Below, in pieces: positions 8,192 to 14,683 of a stretch of DNA of 34,933 bases; the stretch's first letter is position 1; each line of letters begins with the position of its first letter. Below the pieces are notes generated by a model. That model was not told where the DNA came from. It saw only the letters and a program-made list of their open reading frames with translations, and ran no database searches. The DNA is taken from the IMG/VR virus record IMGVR_UViG_3300012930_000021, positions 1 through 34,933 of that record; one strand, 5' to 3'. A program made the translations under genes and the position numbers. Source of the stretch: a virus.

Positions 8192-8194
8192 AGA

Positions 8195-9892
8195 TTAAAA
8201 TTCGTCCATGTTAACGCCTCCACCCCCACCCATTTGATCGGGGGAAGTTGGCATCCCTTTACTGTTAAATGAAATACCATCCATGTAAAAGCCTTTGCTT
8301 TCGTTTAATATATCTTCATCGCTCTGCTCTATTGCATTCCCTCGTGCCGAGACTTTGGCTCGTTGTAACATACGAAGGCCAATAAGAAAAGACATTACCC
8401 GATCATCATACGCGCTCTTTGCTGCTCTGGCTTTTCCGTCAGAGTCCCGAATAAATGACATCATCTCTCCCACCGTCGCGTCGTCGTAAAGGAGTAACCG
8501 CTTATCCCGAAGCAGATTGGTTGCGTCAGAAATAAGAGATTCCTTTGAAATACTATCTGTTACCCAACCGAGTTCGGCAGTTATCTTCTCAACGATCATA
8601 CCAAACTTTTCGCGATAATACAGATTAGGATAATTGAGATCTCGCAAAACAACAAGAGGGGTAATGCCCACGGCATTTCTCTCAACCCCAATAAAGGCGT
8701 CATTGTAATAACGTCCCAGTAGATCAAGCTGACGACCAAGCAAGTCAGGATCAATTCGACCATGCCAACATGCTACTTGCTCATAGGTTGTTTTGTCAAA
8801 TACCTGGGCGCATGATGCATCACGCTCTCTTCCACCCTGCCCTGTTTCTGATACAACTTTTCCTTCAGAGACATCTACCCCGATTGCATAGGTGTGAAAT
8901 TCTTCAGGTTGTTTCCAGATTTTTAAGTATCCTTTTTCATTTGGTTCGATACTAATTGGTTGATACCCACGGAGGTTGCCAACGAGTAAAGGTTTCTGGC
9001 AATGGGTAAGATAATGCTTCATTAGCATTGGAGACCAGACGGGGTTTCCTGAAACGATAAAGGCTTCTTCTGCATTGGAAGGAAACTCTTGATTGAAAGA
9101 ATCCCAAGAGCCAGGGTCTCGATAGTCACCACCCATTTGGGAAATCTTCCAACGACGCCAACTAATCTGCTCATGAGAGAGTCGATATCTATTCATGAGA
9201 TTCTTCTCCTCATCAGTTAATTCTAAAGGGACTGTCCCGACAGGAAAGACATAGTTGGGTAATTCAAACCAGGGAAGGAAGTGGGTACGAAACGCACTAT
9301 CTCCTTCACGTGAGCGAATCCAGAGTTTGTAGAAGTAGTCCCCGATACCATTAGCGGTACTCTCGATCACTATACGTCCGTCTTTCGGGACGGCTTGGAG
9401 GAGTCCTATCATCAAACGTTCTTGATCTGGCCACAGTGCTAACTCTGATATATGGAGATTATTTATCGTATCCCCACGACCGAATGCCTTTGCACCCGCA
9501 GTACCGATATAGAAGACAGAGTTCTTCTGGGTATTAACTAGCTCATGGCGGGAGTTGTATTTGAGGGTAAAGGGGAGTTCTCCAGGGAATGTCTTTTTCA
9601 TACTCTCTAAGAAATATTTCACCCGATCAAAGAGACGCTGGGTTGCCTTATCTTCATGCGAAATAACCACACAGCGTATATTCTCAACCGTTATAAAATC
9701 TATGGCAAACATGGCGAGGATCAAACTACTAATACCCTCCTGGCGTGCCTTGAGGATAATGTCCATGTTGGCTAACTCTTTAAGTACCCGTACTTGGGGA
9801 ACGTTTAAAACAAACGGGATAGATTCCATGTCAGTGTTAATGATATGGAATAATTTACTAATAGCCTTTTGGTAATACCCTGCATCATGCAT
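8195..9892 (-). CDS. Terminase large subunit
   Basis: A 565-residue packaging motor: an N-terminal ATPase pumps DNA into the prohead and a C-terminal RNase H-fold nuclease cuts the concatemer. Visible motifs: a Walker-A-like KARQEGISS near residue 47, a Walker-B-like LHISELALW near 146, the coupling motif VIESTANG near 175, and nuclease acidic residues in AIGVDVSEG (about 338), FIGVERNAVG (about 395) and AYDDRVMSF (about 506). The C-terminus is Gly-rich. The small-subunit gene lies just upstream and the portal downstream, as usual. The start at 9892 overlaps the previous gene by 8 nt. Confidence 0.95.
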   Translation of the reverse strand: MHDAGYYQKAISKLFHIINTDMESIPFVLNVPQVRVLKELANMDIILKARQEGISSLILAMFAIDFITVENIRCVVISHEDKATQRLFDRVKYFLESMKKTFPGELPFTLKYNSRHELVNTQKNSVFYIGTAGAKAFGRGDTINNLHISELALWPDQERLMIGLLQAVPKDGRIVIESTANGIGDYFYKLWIRSREGDSAFRTHFLPWFELPNYVFPVGTVPLELTDEEKNLMNRYRLSHEQISWRRWKISQMGGDYRDPGSWDSFNQEFPSNAEEAFIVSGNPVWSPMLMKHYLTHCQKPLLVGNLRGYQPISIEPNEKGYLKIWKQPEEFHTYAIGVDVSEGKVVSETGQGGRERDASCAQVFDKTTYEQVACWHGRIDPDLLGRQLDLLGRYYNDAFIGVERNAVGITPLVVLRDLNYPNLYYREKFGMIVEKITAELGWVTDSISKESLISDATNLLRDKRLLLYDDATVGEMMSFIRDSDGKARAAKSAYDDRVMSFLIGLRMLQRAKVSARGNAIEQSDEDILNESKGFYMDGISFNSKGMPTSPDQMGGGGGVNMDEF

Positions 9893-10130
9893 ATGTTGTC
9901 CCTACTGTTACTAGATTCCTATTATTTACCTCGTTGCTGTACCAATATATATTTGGCTGAGAGTATGGGATATATTGTTGTGGATGACATTGATAGCACG
10001 TACAGTGACCATGACCTTGCACATAGTAAGGATATGGTTGTACGACCACCGTTTTCTGCTCTGTTAGTTTCTTTTCTAATTCCTCTATCTTTTTAAGTAG
10101 ATCTTCATTAGTTACTGTTTTCCTTTTCAT
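9885..10130 (-). CDS. Small protein with CxCYxC motif, unknown
   Basis: An 81-residue protein. The N-terminal half is a charged coiled-coil helix (LLKKIEELEKKLTEQKTVVV), and the C-terminal half is Tyr/Pro/Gln-rich with a Cys/His cluster, GHGHCTCYQCHPQQ, about residue 40. The CxCYxC triad recurs in two unrelated small proteins of this window (23.2 and 23.6 kb), suggesting a shared metal-binding knuckle. The ribosome site is GAGAAGGTGA and the stop overlaps the terminase start. Placed between small and large terminase genes; function unknown. Confidence 0.72.
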   Translation of the reverse strand: MKRKTVTNEDLLKKIEELEKKLTEQKTVVVQPYPYYVQGHGHCTCYQCHPQQYIPYSQPNIYWYSNEVNNRNLVTVGTTYA

Positions 10131-10291
10131 CTTTGATCACCTTCTCTCCCCTGATATGGACTCAGTCTATCTCCTTTAATAATAAACCTCCCACGTTGGA
10201 AATATAATCTCTCTGAGATAACAACATGTGGATCATTCTTTACCTTATGCTGTATCTCTGGATGTATCCGTATGGGTTCCCGCTCACTCAT
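10127..10291 (-). CDS. Small protein (54 residues), unknown
   Basis: The frame from ATG at 10291 gives MSEREPIRIHPEIQHKVKND and ends SPYQGREGDQR. The central VVISERLYFQRGRFIIKGD looks like beta strands. The start overlaps the end of the small-terminase gene, and the stop overlaps the next start (ATGA), filling the gap completely; the tight overlaps are the chief evidence. No family is recognised. Confidence 0.62.
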   Translation of the reverse strand: MSEREPIRIHPEIQHKVKNDPHVVISERLYFQRGRFIIKGDRLSPYQGREGDQR

Positions 10292-10730
10292 CTAAGAATT
10301 CCTCTAACGTTATCTTACGTTTTACTTTCCCTGTATTCCCTGGTGCTTGATCATCCATGATTTTCTTCCACCGATCATATCCAGCTAATTGTGTTTGATA
10401 ATCTGGTACGACTCTATCTGGTTCTGTGGGACTATTATTTACCTTCGTTGCTTCTAACCATTCCTTAAACTTATCAACCATGTATTTATTGTGTAATCCT
10501 GCATCCTGTAACTCTCCTGCCATACCAGCGAGGAGATCTCTTACACCTCTTGATTTCATTAACACTCGAGTACTACTTGTTCTTGCAGTAACATCACTAT
10601 ACCCTGCCTTTAACATAGCCTGTCTCTGTGACATCCCTTGGTTAATATACTGAATAGCCTTTATTTGTTTTACCGTAGGTTGTTTCTTCCTTCTTCGTAT
10701 TACTTTCTCCTGAGGTTGTATATCTTCCAT
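10284..10730 (-). CDS. Terminase small subunit (DNA recognition)
   Basis: A 148-residue protein that would recognise the packaging site and load the large subunit. After a basic start (VIRRRKKQPTVKQIKAIQYI) comes a typical small-terminase helix-turn-helix, INQGMSQRQAMLKAGYSD, about residues 29-46, in which 'AxxxAGYS' is characteristic. The middle is helical (oligomerisation) and the C-terminus acidic/basic mixed (KRKITLEEFLDE). Position two small genes before the large subunit supports it. The overall fold is inferred from the motif and gene order. Confidence 0.82.
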   Translation of the reverse strand: MEDIQPQEKVIRRRKKQPTVKQIKAIQYINQGMSQRQAMLKAGYSDVTARTSSTRVLMKSRGVRDLLAGMAGELQDAGLHNKYMVDKFKEWLEATKVNNSPTEPDRVVPDYQTQLAGYDRWKKIMDDQAPGNTGKVKRKITLEEFLDE

Positions 10731-10739
10731 ACATTACTT

Positions 10740-11039
10740 TTATAAACTGTGTCTTTCTTCCCCTTTATAACTTCTAATTATATTCGTGAACATGTCGGGA
10801 TCAAGACCGTGGGTGCTTTTAATATGGAATAAGTATTCACCTGAAAACATACTCTCTAAAGGGACTATTTGTTTTGGATGTTTTCTTAATATACCTTTAG
10901 GGAATCTTGTTTTACAACTAGAATAGTGACAGTTCTTTAATTGAGAGAACATGAGTAATAATTGTGCTAAAGGTTTCTTAGCAATTTCATCCCAGAACTT
11001 GGGATTATCTTTATACGTGGGAAGCTTTCCTCTTTCCAT
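10740..11039 (-). CDS. First gene of the late block, unknown
   Basis: A 99-residue protein (MERGKLPTYKDNPKFWDEIA) with two Cys (CHYSSCKTRF) and a helical C-terminus. It is the promoter-proximal gene of the leftward late operon, preceded by the control region at 11.04-11.59 kb. GGAAAGC-like bases lie close to the ATG but no strong ribosome site is present. No family is recognised; a regulatory role cannot be excluded given the location. Confidence 0.65.
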   Translation of the reverse strand: MERGKLPTYKDNPKFWDEIAKKPLAQLLLMFSQLKNCHYSSCKTRFPKGILRKHPKQIVPLESMFSGEYLFHIKSTHGLDPDMFTNIIRSYKGEERHSL

Positions 11040-11560
11040 ACTCTACTCTTATACACTAAACTTCTCTTCTAGACAATACTGTGTGACATATTATTTTATT
11101 TTACAAATTAAACACATAGGTTGATTAGAACACACACAATCGTAAACTAATACCTTTACCCCCACAAGACACTCTCTCAGTCACATTAGGTACTTAAACA
11201 TGGGAATTAGTATAAATAGTGTGTTAATTAGTCTTATTTATAACAAAATTAGATTAAATACCTACATTTTTACTATAAAAAGAGTCATTACTATTACTCC
11301 TATTCCTATTCTTATCCATCTAATATACTAATAACTTATAGTAGATCAGTAGAGAGAAGCTTTAGCTTCTTAACCAATACCCTGTCTACTAGCGTGTACT
11401 AGATAGAATGCTTTAGATATAGATATAGTATACGTATACCAACGTACATTGTGTATCCGTTCTATGTTTACCTGTAGCAGACCAAGACAAATACTAGGTC
11501 TTGTAGGTGGTACCCAGCGATAGCTTTGATTAGAGTGTTACTATTGAACGCTGTTATCTT
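11040..11560. other. AT-rich control region, candidate origin/late leader
   Basis: About 520 nt with no convincing gene on either strand. It holds the perfect palindrome GTATACGTATAC (11428-11439), a hairpin AGAAGC-TTTA-GCTTCT (11355-11370), a hairpin CAAGAC/GTCTTG (11483-11503), and short AT-rich direct repeats (GATATA, CTATT). It separates leftward late genes from the rightward gene at 11593. If the minus-strand promoter at its right end is used, it would be a leader of about 515 nt. A replication origin is possible but unproven. Confidence 0.5.
11237..11245 (-). promoter_or_regulatory. Extended -10 promoter candidate for late genes
   Basis: On the minus strand TG-T-TATAAA forms an extended -10 element about 200 nt upstream of the first late gene. 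The same TTTGTTATAA word appears on the plus strand at 11559. There is no clear -35, so this is a candidate only. Confidence 0.35.
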
Positions 11561-11569
11561 TGTTATAAT
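11561..11569 (+). promoter_or_regulatory. Extended -10 promoter for the gene at 11593
   Basis: TG-T-TATAAT on the plus strand, with a weak TTGAAC 14 nt upstream of the hexamer. Expected start near 11576 leaves a leader of about 17 nt before ATG 11593, including a GGAG. Confidence 0.5.
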
Positions 11570-11591
11570 CTGTTTGGAGATATGTTGTCAA
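11562..11591 (-). promoter_or_regulatory. Leftward promoter overlapping the rightward one
   Basis: On the minus strand TTGACA (11591-11586) is followed after 18 nt by TATAAC (11567-11562). The -10 shares its bases with the plus-strand -10, so the two promoters should compete. It would read leftward into the late block. Confidence 0.5.
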
Positions 11592-11592
11592 T

Positions 11593-11784
11593 ATGAGTAG
11601 GGAAGTATTAAAGAGTAATGAGAGTTATGATGCATTCTTGTCTATTCCTGAGCCGTTGCGTTCTATTGGGTATTTTGAGAAGACGATGAGAGAGGCTACG
11701 TTGCATCCTTTTTATCAGAAGGCACTTTCTGAGATGATTCTACGGGCAAAGGGGATATCGTGTGATAAGGGGGAGGATAAGTAG
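11593..11784 (+). CDS. Small protein (63 residues), unknown
   Basis: Starts MSREVLKSNESYDAFLSIPE; predicted mainly helical, no Cys pairs, no membrane segment. It has its own extended -10 promoter and a GGAG 13 nt upstream of the ATG. An alternative ATG at 11582 is out of frame and stops after four codons. It is the only rightward gene between 0 and 17.8 kb and ends tail-to-tail against the next leftward gene. This isolation plus its own promoter suggests separate, perhaps early, expression. No family is recognised. Confidence 0.6.
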   Translation: MSREVLKSNESYDAFLSIPEPLRSIGYFEKTMREATLHPFYQKALSEMILRAKGISCDKGEDK

Positions 11785-11952
11785 TTATTCTCTGCCACGT
11801 TTACCAAAGCTTGTGAATGATTTGCTACTACACTTTGTTTCTCTGCAATAGAATTTGTCTGCGCCCCACTTGGTTCGTTGTCTCCAGTTATAGTAATCCT
11901 TTTCAAAAGACTTACCACAATTAGCGCAGGTGAGTGTCACTGTTTTACTCAT
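11785..11952 (-). CDS. Small zinc-ribbon protein (55 residues)
   Basis: The frame from ATG at 11952 gives MSKTVTLTCANCGKSFEKDY and, later, KFYCRETKCSSKSF. The CxxC at residues 9-12 and the later C-(5)-C fit a treble-clef or ribbon zinc site. Its start overlaps the stop of the upstream gene (ATGA) and its stop abuts the oppositely oriented gene at 11784. Such mini zinc proteins often accompany HNH-type genes in phages, but the role is not known. Confidence 0.68.
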   Translation of the reverse strand: MSKTVTLTCANCGKSFEKDYYNWRQRTKWGADKFYCRETKCSSKSFTSFGKRGRE

Positions 11953-12188
11953 ATATCTTCTATATTCTCTATAAGTCTCTTATAAAAGAGTCTTTTGAGA
12001 TCGTTGACTAGCCGTCCTGCGGGATCGCCTGCAAATCGCTTTCCTTCCCGAACTTCTTTCATGAGTTTAGTAACGAGGTGTACTTCGTCCATGTATATAT
12101 GATATCGCTTCTTCATAGGTTGCTTACCTGTCTCTACCTGCACATAGCAGGTTTTAAAGGTGTCGTAATTCCATACATCATCTTTCAT
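11949..12188 (-). CDS. Small helical protein (79 residues), unknown
   Basis: Starts MKDDVWNYDTFKTCYVQVET; the second half is amphipathic and basic (LVNDLKRLFYKRLIENIEDI). GGAG lies 6 nt before the ATG. It follows the RNA ligase gene by 2 nt and overlaps the zinc-ribbon gene, so it is in the ligase operon. A ligase accessory role is possible only by position. Confidence 0.62.
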   Translation of the reverse strand: MKDDVWNYDTFKTCYVQVETGKQPMKKRYHIYMDEVHLVTKLMKEVREGKRFAGDPAGRLVNDLKRLFYKRLIENIEDI

Positions 12189-12190
12189 AG

Positions 12191-13219
12191 TTACTCCTTA
12201 TTCTTTAACAGATACTCTGGGTTAATTACTTTAAAGGAGAGTCTGCCTATCTTCTCATCTCTTTGTTCTATCATTGGTCGAAAGACAAGACCTTCGAGTA
12301 GGACTTGGTTGTTAACAACTGAATTCCTCGTTGCTAATGCTACTAACTCGGCTATCGTTTCAGGGATATGGGAGAGCATTACGATAATTGGAACTGTCTC
12401 TAGTTTAAGTGTTTGGAATAGTTCTTTATACTGCGAGTAGCTAAGATATTCTCTTTCGATAAAATCATAGGCATTAAAGAAGAGGATCTTTTTTCCTTTT
12501 ATTCCCAATCTATTATCCTGTATCTTTTCTCCGATAACCTCTCCTTGTATCGCGAAACGTTCTTCACCAAGGCTACGCAGCTTCTCTTCTATCTTAAGCT
12601 CACGGGCTAGTTTCCAGAGGAGATTGCCTGGATCTTCTATGAGATCCCAGTTGCGGGATGAAACGTGTAGTTCATCGTTTTTGAGACAAAAGGTGCAGGA
12701 TGATCCGTCTACCTTTTCGGTGGCAAAGAAAGGAACATCCTTGTACTTCGTTACCAACCAAGGAAATGCCTGCACTCTTGGTTCGTCGGTCTTGGGGATA
12801 AACCCTGGAAAGTTTCCTCGTACTTTGCCTGCGAGTTGGGCGTTGACGGGGAGTTCATATTTTGTCACACCAATAAGATTAGTGACGTCTTTCCCTTCTG
12901 CAAAGTTATAGACAGCAGTCTCTCGATGATCAAATTCGTAACGGAGTCCGTTAAGGATAGAGAGAGGGAAACAAATGCCCTGACTAATCTGTCCGCGTAA
13001 CCGTATCGTCTTAATGCGAAAGTGTGGCTGAAGAAAAGAAAACTCGGGGCGTGGGGGCATGATAGAGTCTATCTCACAATAGACACAGAGGTCGCCGACT
13101 TTAAATTCACCTTTTTTAATAACGACCTGCCAGCCAAGCACGGTTGCCACTTCGATAGCATCCGCATTTGGTATCGGTTGTATAGCTATAATCTTTTGTA
13201 TACTCGCTAATTGTCTCAT
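12191..13219 (-). CDS. RNA ligase, Rnl5 (Deinococcus DraRnl-like) type
   Basis: A 342-residue ATP-dependent ligase that seals nicks in RNA through a lysyl-AMP intermediate. An N-terminal OB-like domain (about residues 1-110, starting MRQLASIQKIIAIQPIPNAD) precedes the nucleotidyltransferase domain. The motif-I lysine is in ATEKVDGSSCTF (about 166-177), motif III-like residues in KKILFFNAYDF, motif IV in EGLVFRP and motif V in LSFKVINPEYL near the C-terminus. The N-terminal module plus KxDG domain is the layout of the Rnl5 family. No ribosome site is seen; the start codon lies in a long hairpin (13218-13285) just downstream of a tRNA-like RNA. Substrate unknown; repair of cleaved tRNA is one possibility. 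Confidence 0.88.
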   Translation of the reverse strand: MRQLASIQKIIAIQPIPNADAIEVATVLGWQVVIKKGEFKVGDLCVYCEIDSIMPPRPEFSFLQPHFRIKTIRLRGQISQGICFPLSILNGLRYEFDHRETAVYNFAEGKDVTNLIGVTKYELPVNAQLAGKVRGNFPGFIPKTDEPRVQAFPWLVTKYKDVPFFATEKVDGSSCTFCLKNDELHVSSRNWDLIEDPGNLLWKLARELKIEEKLRSLGEERFAIQGEVIGEKIQDNRLGIKGKKILFFNAYDFIEREYLSYSQYKELFQTLKLETVPIIVMLSHIPETIAELVALATRNSVVNNQVLLEGLVFRPMIEQRDEKIGRLSFKVINPEYLLKNKE

Positions 13220-13285
13220 GATAGTTCAGTTGAAATATGGACGCAAAGACGTCTCGATACATCCATATCTCTTCTCAATTATCAT
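13218..13285 (-). promoter_or_regulatory. Leader hairpin covering the RNA ligase start
   Basis: Imperfect long hairpin on the minus strand: ATGATA/TATCAT (13285-13280 with 13223-13218), TTGA/TCAA (13278-13275 with 13233-13230) and ATATGGA/TCCATAT (13268-13262 with 13241-13235). The last arm includes the first two bases of the ligase ATG, so it could limit initiation. Confidence 0.5.
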
Positions 13286-13293
13286 AATTCAAT

Positions 13294-13500
13294 GGTGAGA
13301 GCAAGGATTTGCCGAGACGAAGATCTGGCTACGCTTACCGCCATTATCCCAGGTCGGTTTCATTGACTCGTATAGTCACCTTGCATACTTGCATCTCACT
13401 GGACTGTTATAGCTTTAACATTTCGGTTACTAACCATATCCTCAGCAAGCTACGCTCAAGAAGGGTCTACTTCAGCGTCTACCTTTTCCGCCATCTCACC
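13294..13500 (-). ncRNA. tRNA-Leu-like structured RNA with large insertions
   Basis: Read leftward from 13500, the RNA begins GGTGAGA-TG-GCGG and a D-loop containing AAAAGGTAGA closed by CGC, the D-arm of bacterial tRNA-Leu. It ends CCTTGC-TCTCACC-A at 13293. The last seven bases pair perfectly with the first seven (acceptor), and A is the Leu discriminator base. CCTTGC pairs with GCAAGG (13384-13379), as a T-stem would. Instead of a 7-nt T-loop, 72 nt intervene, ending CAAAT as T-loops do. Instead of anticodon plus variable arms there are about 90 nt. No anticodon could be placed. It may be a tRNA with introns, a tRNA mimic or a decayed tRNA; I could not fit a group I core. It sits directly 5' of the RNA ligase gene. 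Confidence 0.6.
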
Positions 13501-13513
13501 ATTCTTAACTATC

Positions 13514-13608
13514 ATAGTAGCTTAAAGCAGGAGGCTGTGGCCTTCCGATTATGTTGTATTAGCAATTACGATTAAGTAAAAACAACACCCCCTGCTTTAA
13601 GCTACTAT
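13514..13608 (-). repeat. 18-bp perfect inverted repeat, probable RNA hairpin
   Basis: ATAGTAGCTTAAAGCAGG (13514-13531) is repeated inverted and perfect at 13591-13608 with 59 nt between. The loop holds two smaller stems on the minus strand (TGTTGT/ACAACA and GGC/GCC), so the RNA would be a three-way junction. There is no T-run on either side, so it is not a simple terminator. It starts 5 nt after the stop of the gene at 13613 and lies 13 nt before the tRNA-like RNA; RNase III-type processing or a shared structured transcript is possible. Confidence 0.65.
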
Positions 13609-13612
13609 TTCT

Positions 13613-13894
13613 CTAATCATACAATTTATATTTAATATCGAGACATTTAGTGCAATAGAAATTAGCAGCGGGGTTAGAATACCATAAAATTCTCCAGTTA
13701 TGACTACAAACTTTATCGTTAGTATCTAATCCAAGATGTTTTTCAATAATCTTAATGGCCCATTCGAGTGCGCCTATTTCTGCTTTGTCAAAACTAAAAT
13801 CTTTATCATCAGTCCCCTGTTGATATGTTCTCGTTCTGAGCCAATTGAGTCGTCTTTCTAATCGTTTTAGTCGTTCGTTATCGTGCGCTGTCAT
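13613..13894 (-). CDS. Small zinc-binding protein (93 residues)
   Basis: The N-terminal half is helical and charged (ERLKRLERRLNWLRTRTYQQ). The C-terminal half has KVCSHNWRILWY followed by NFYCTKCLDIKY, a C-H...CxxC zinc site. The same arrangement (CxHxW...CxxC) ends another protein here (17.04 kb). The start overlaps the upstream gene's stop. DNA or RNA binding is plausible from the domain type; no family name is recognised. Confidence 0.68.
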   Translation of the reverse strand: MTAHDNERLKRLERRLNWLRTRTYQQGTDDKDFSFDKAEIGALEWAIKIIEKHLGLDTNDKVCSHNWRILWYSNPAANFYCTKCLDIKYKLYD

Positions 13895-14175
13895 ACTTTT
13901 AGTTTCTCCAATTTATGACGAAATTCATCAATTGCTTGGTTTCTACCCTCTATCTTTTTAGTAGTATAGAAATATCTATTCATTGAATCATCTTCTATTT
14001 TATCTGGCTTCAACTCCTCCGCAAACTCGATGAAGAGGGATTGTAACATATCTGCTACCTTCTCAAGTTGTGGTCTAATATCCTCAATCTTATGATTATC
14101 CAATGGAGGATGGAGAAAAGGTAATGCAATAGTATTTCTAATACTTAATTTTAGTTCTTCTTTAGTCAGGGTCAT
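13891..14175 (-). CDS. Small helical protein (94 residues), unknown
   Basis: The ATG at 14175 (MTLTKEELKLSIRNTIALPF) is preferred over a longer frame because the preceding gene stops 2 nt upstream. The protein is rich in Lys/Glu and predicted all-helical (IRPQLEKVADMLQSLFIEFA), without Cys or membrane segment. No ribosome site is visible, so re-initiation from the upstream gene is likely. It overlaps the next gene by 4 nt. No family is recognised. Confidence 0.6.
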   Translation of the reverse strand: MTLTKEELKLSIRNTIALPFLHPPLDNHKIEDIRPQLEKVADMLQSLFIEFAEELKPDKIEDDSMNRYFYTTKKIEGRNQAIDEFRHKLEKLKV

Positions 14176-14176
14176 A

Positions 14177-14335
14177 TTATTTAATTGGATATTTATATTT
14201 GTTAATAATAGCTGCCATTTTCTCAAGCTCATCTAACATGGCGTGTGCAGCCCAATCTGATAAGCTATCGTTTTCAGTCATGATAGTTAGTCGGCCAATC
14301 GAAATCATCATTTCTTTTATATCTTCAACTTCCAT
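14177..14335 (-). CDS. Small protein (52 residues), unknown
   Basis: The frame from ATG at 14335 gives MEVEDIKEMMISIGRLTIMT and ends INKYKYPIK. GAAGGAA lies 5 nt before the start, a good ribosome site. The protein is Met-rich and helical. It ends just before the next gene's ATG. No family is recognised, but site, spacing and frame make it likely real. Confidence 0.58.
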   Translation of the reverse strand: MEVEDIKEMMISIGRLTIMTENDSLSDWAAHAMLDELEKMAAIINKYKYPIK

Positions 14336-14374
14336 CTTTATTCCTTCTTCCATTGTGGACAGTGTGATTTCATA

Positions 14375-14683
14375 TTATTTAAAATCTAATTTGTACTGCT
14401 TACGCTCTTCTAAAGTAACCTCTCGTTCAGCATCGCACATATTACATCTCATTCTGGACAATGACTTTGGATATGTATGAGTTAATTTATAATCATGTTC
14501 TTCTCCATTTAGACAATTTGCCTGTTCTGCATGATAATTAAAGGTGGTATAAGTAGTATAAACGAAAGTTTTATTACAACTCCCACATTCCTGCCTAAAG
14601 GTCTGGCCTTCGTCATACCCATATCCGTCATCATGATTTATGTCTTGTAATGCTTCACAATAAGGACACTCTATATCTTTCGT
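14375..14683 (-). CDS. Zinc-ribbon protein with uncertain start
   Basis: An open frame encodes a clear zinc-ribbon protein: near its start IECPYCEALQD, later FRQECGSCNKTF, and near the end RMRCNMCDAERE. These three CxxC pairs with conventional spacing cannot be chance. No ATG, GTG or TTG is in frame before the first CxxC. The best site is AAAGGAG with an ACG codon 5 nt later (14683), inside the end of the upstream gene; a CTG further up is the alternative. It may start at a non-standard codon or carry a sequence error. Coordinates of the 5' end are provisional. Confidence 0.55.
   Translation of the reverse strand, partial: TKDIECPYCEALQDINHDDGYGYDEGQTFRQECGSCNKTFVYTTYTTFNYHAEQANCLNGEEHDYKLTHTYPKSLSRMRCNMCDAEREVTLEERKQYKLDFK

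Noticed and set aside
12078-12440. 120-codon plus-strand frame opposite the RNA ligase
   Set aside because: It lies wholly antisense to the ligase and the next gene, which have clear motifs, and has no ribosome site or domain.
13390-13460. Hammerhead ribozyme core within the tRNA-like RNA
   Set aside because: CTGAGGA, GAAA and GTC appear in the right order, but stem II would carry an unpaired TAT next to the core, stem III a bulged G and stem I only about 3 pairs; probably chance.
13294-13500. Group I intron in tRNA-Leu
   Set aside because: tRNA-Leu group I introns sit in the anticodon loop and leave an intact T-arm in the 3' exon; here the T-arm itself is interrupted. The inserts (about 72 and 90 nt) are short for group I, and I could not place P7 in the right order.
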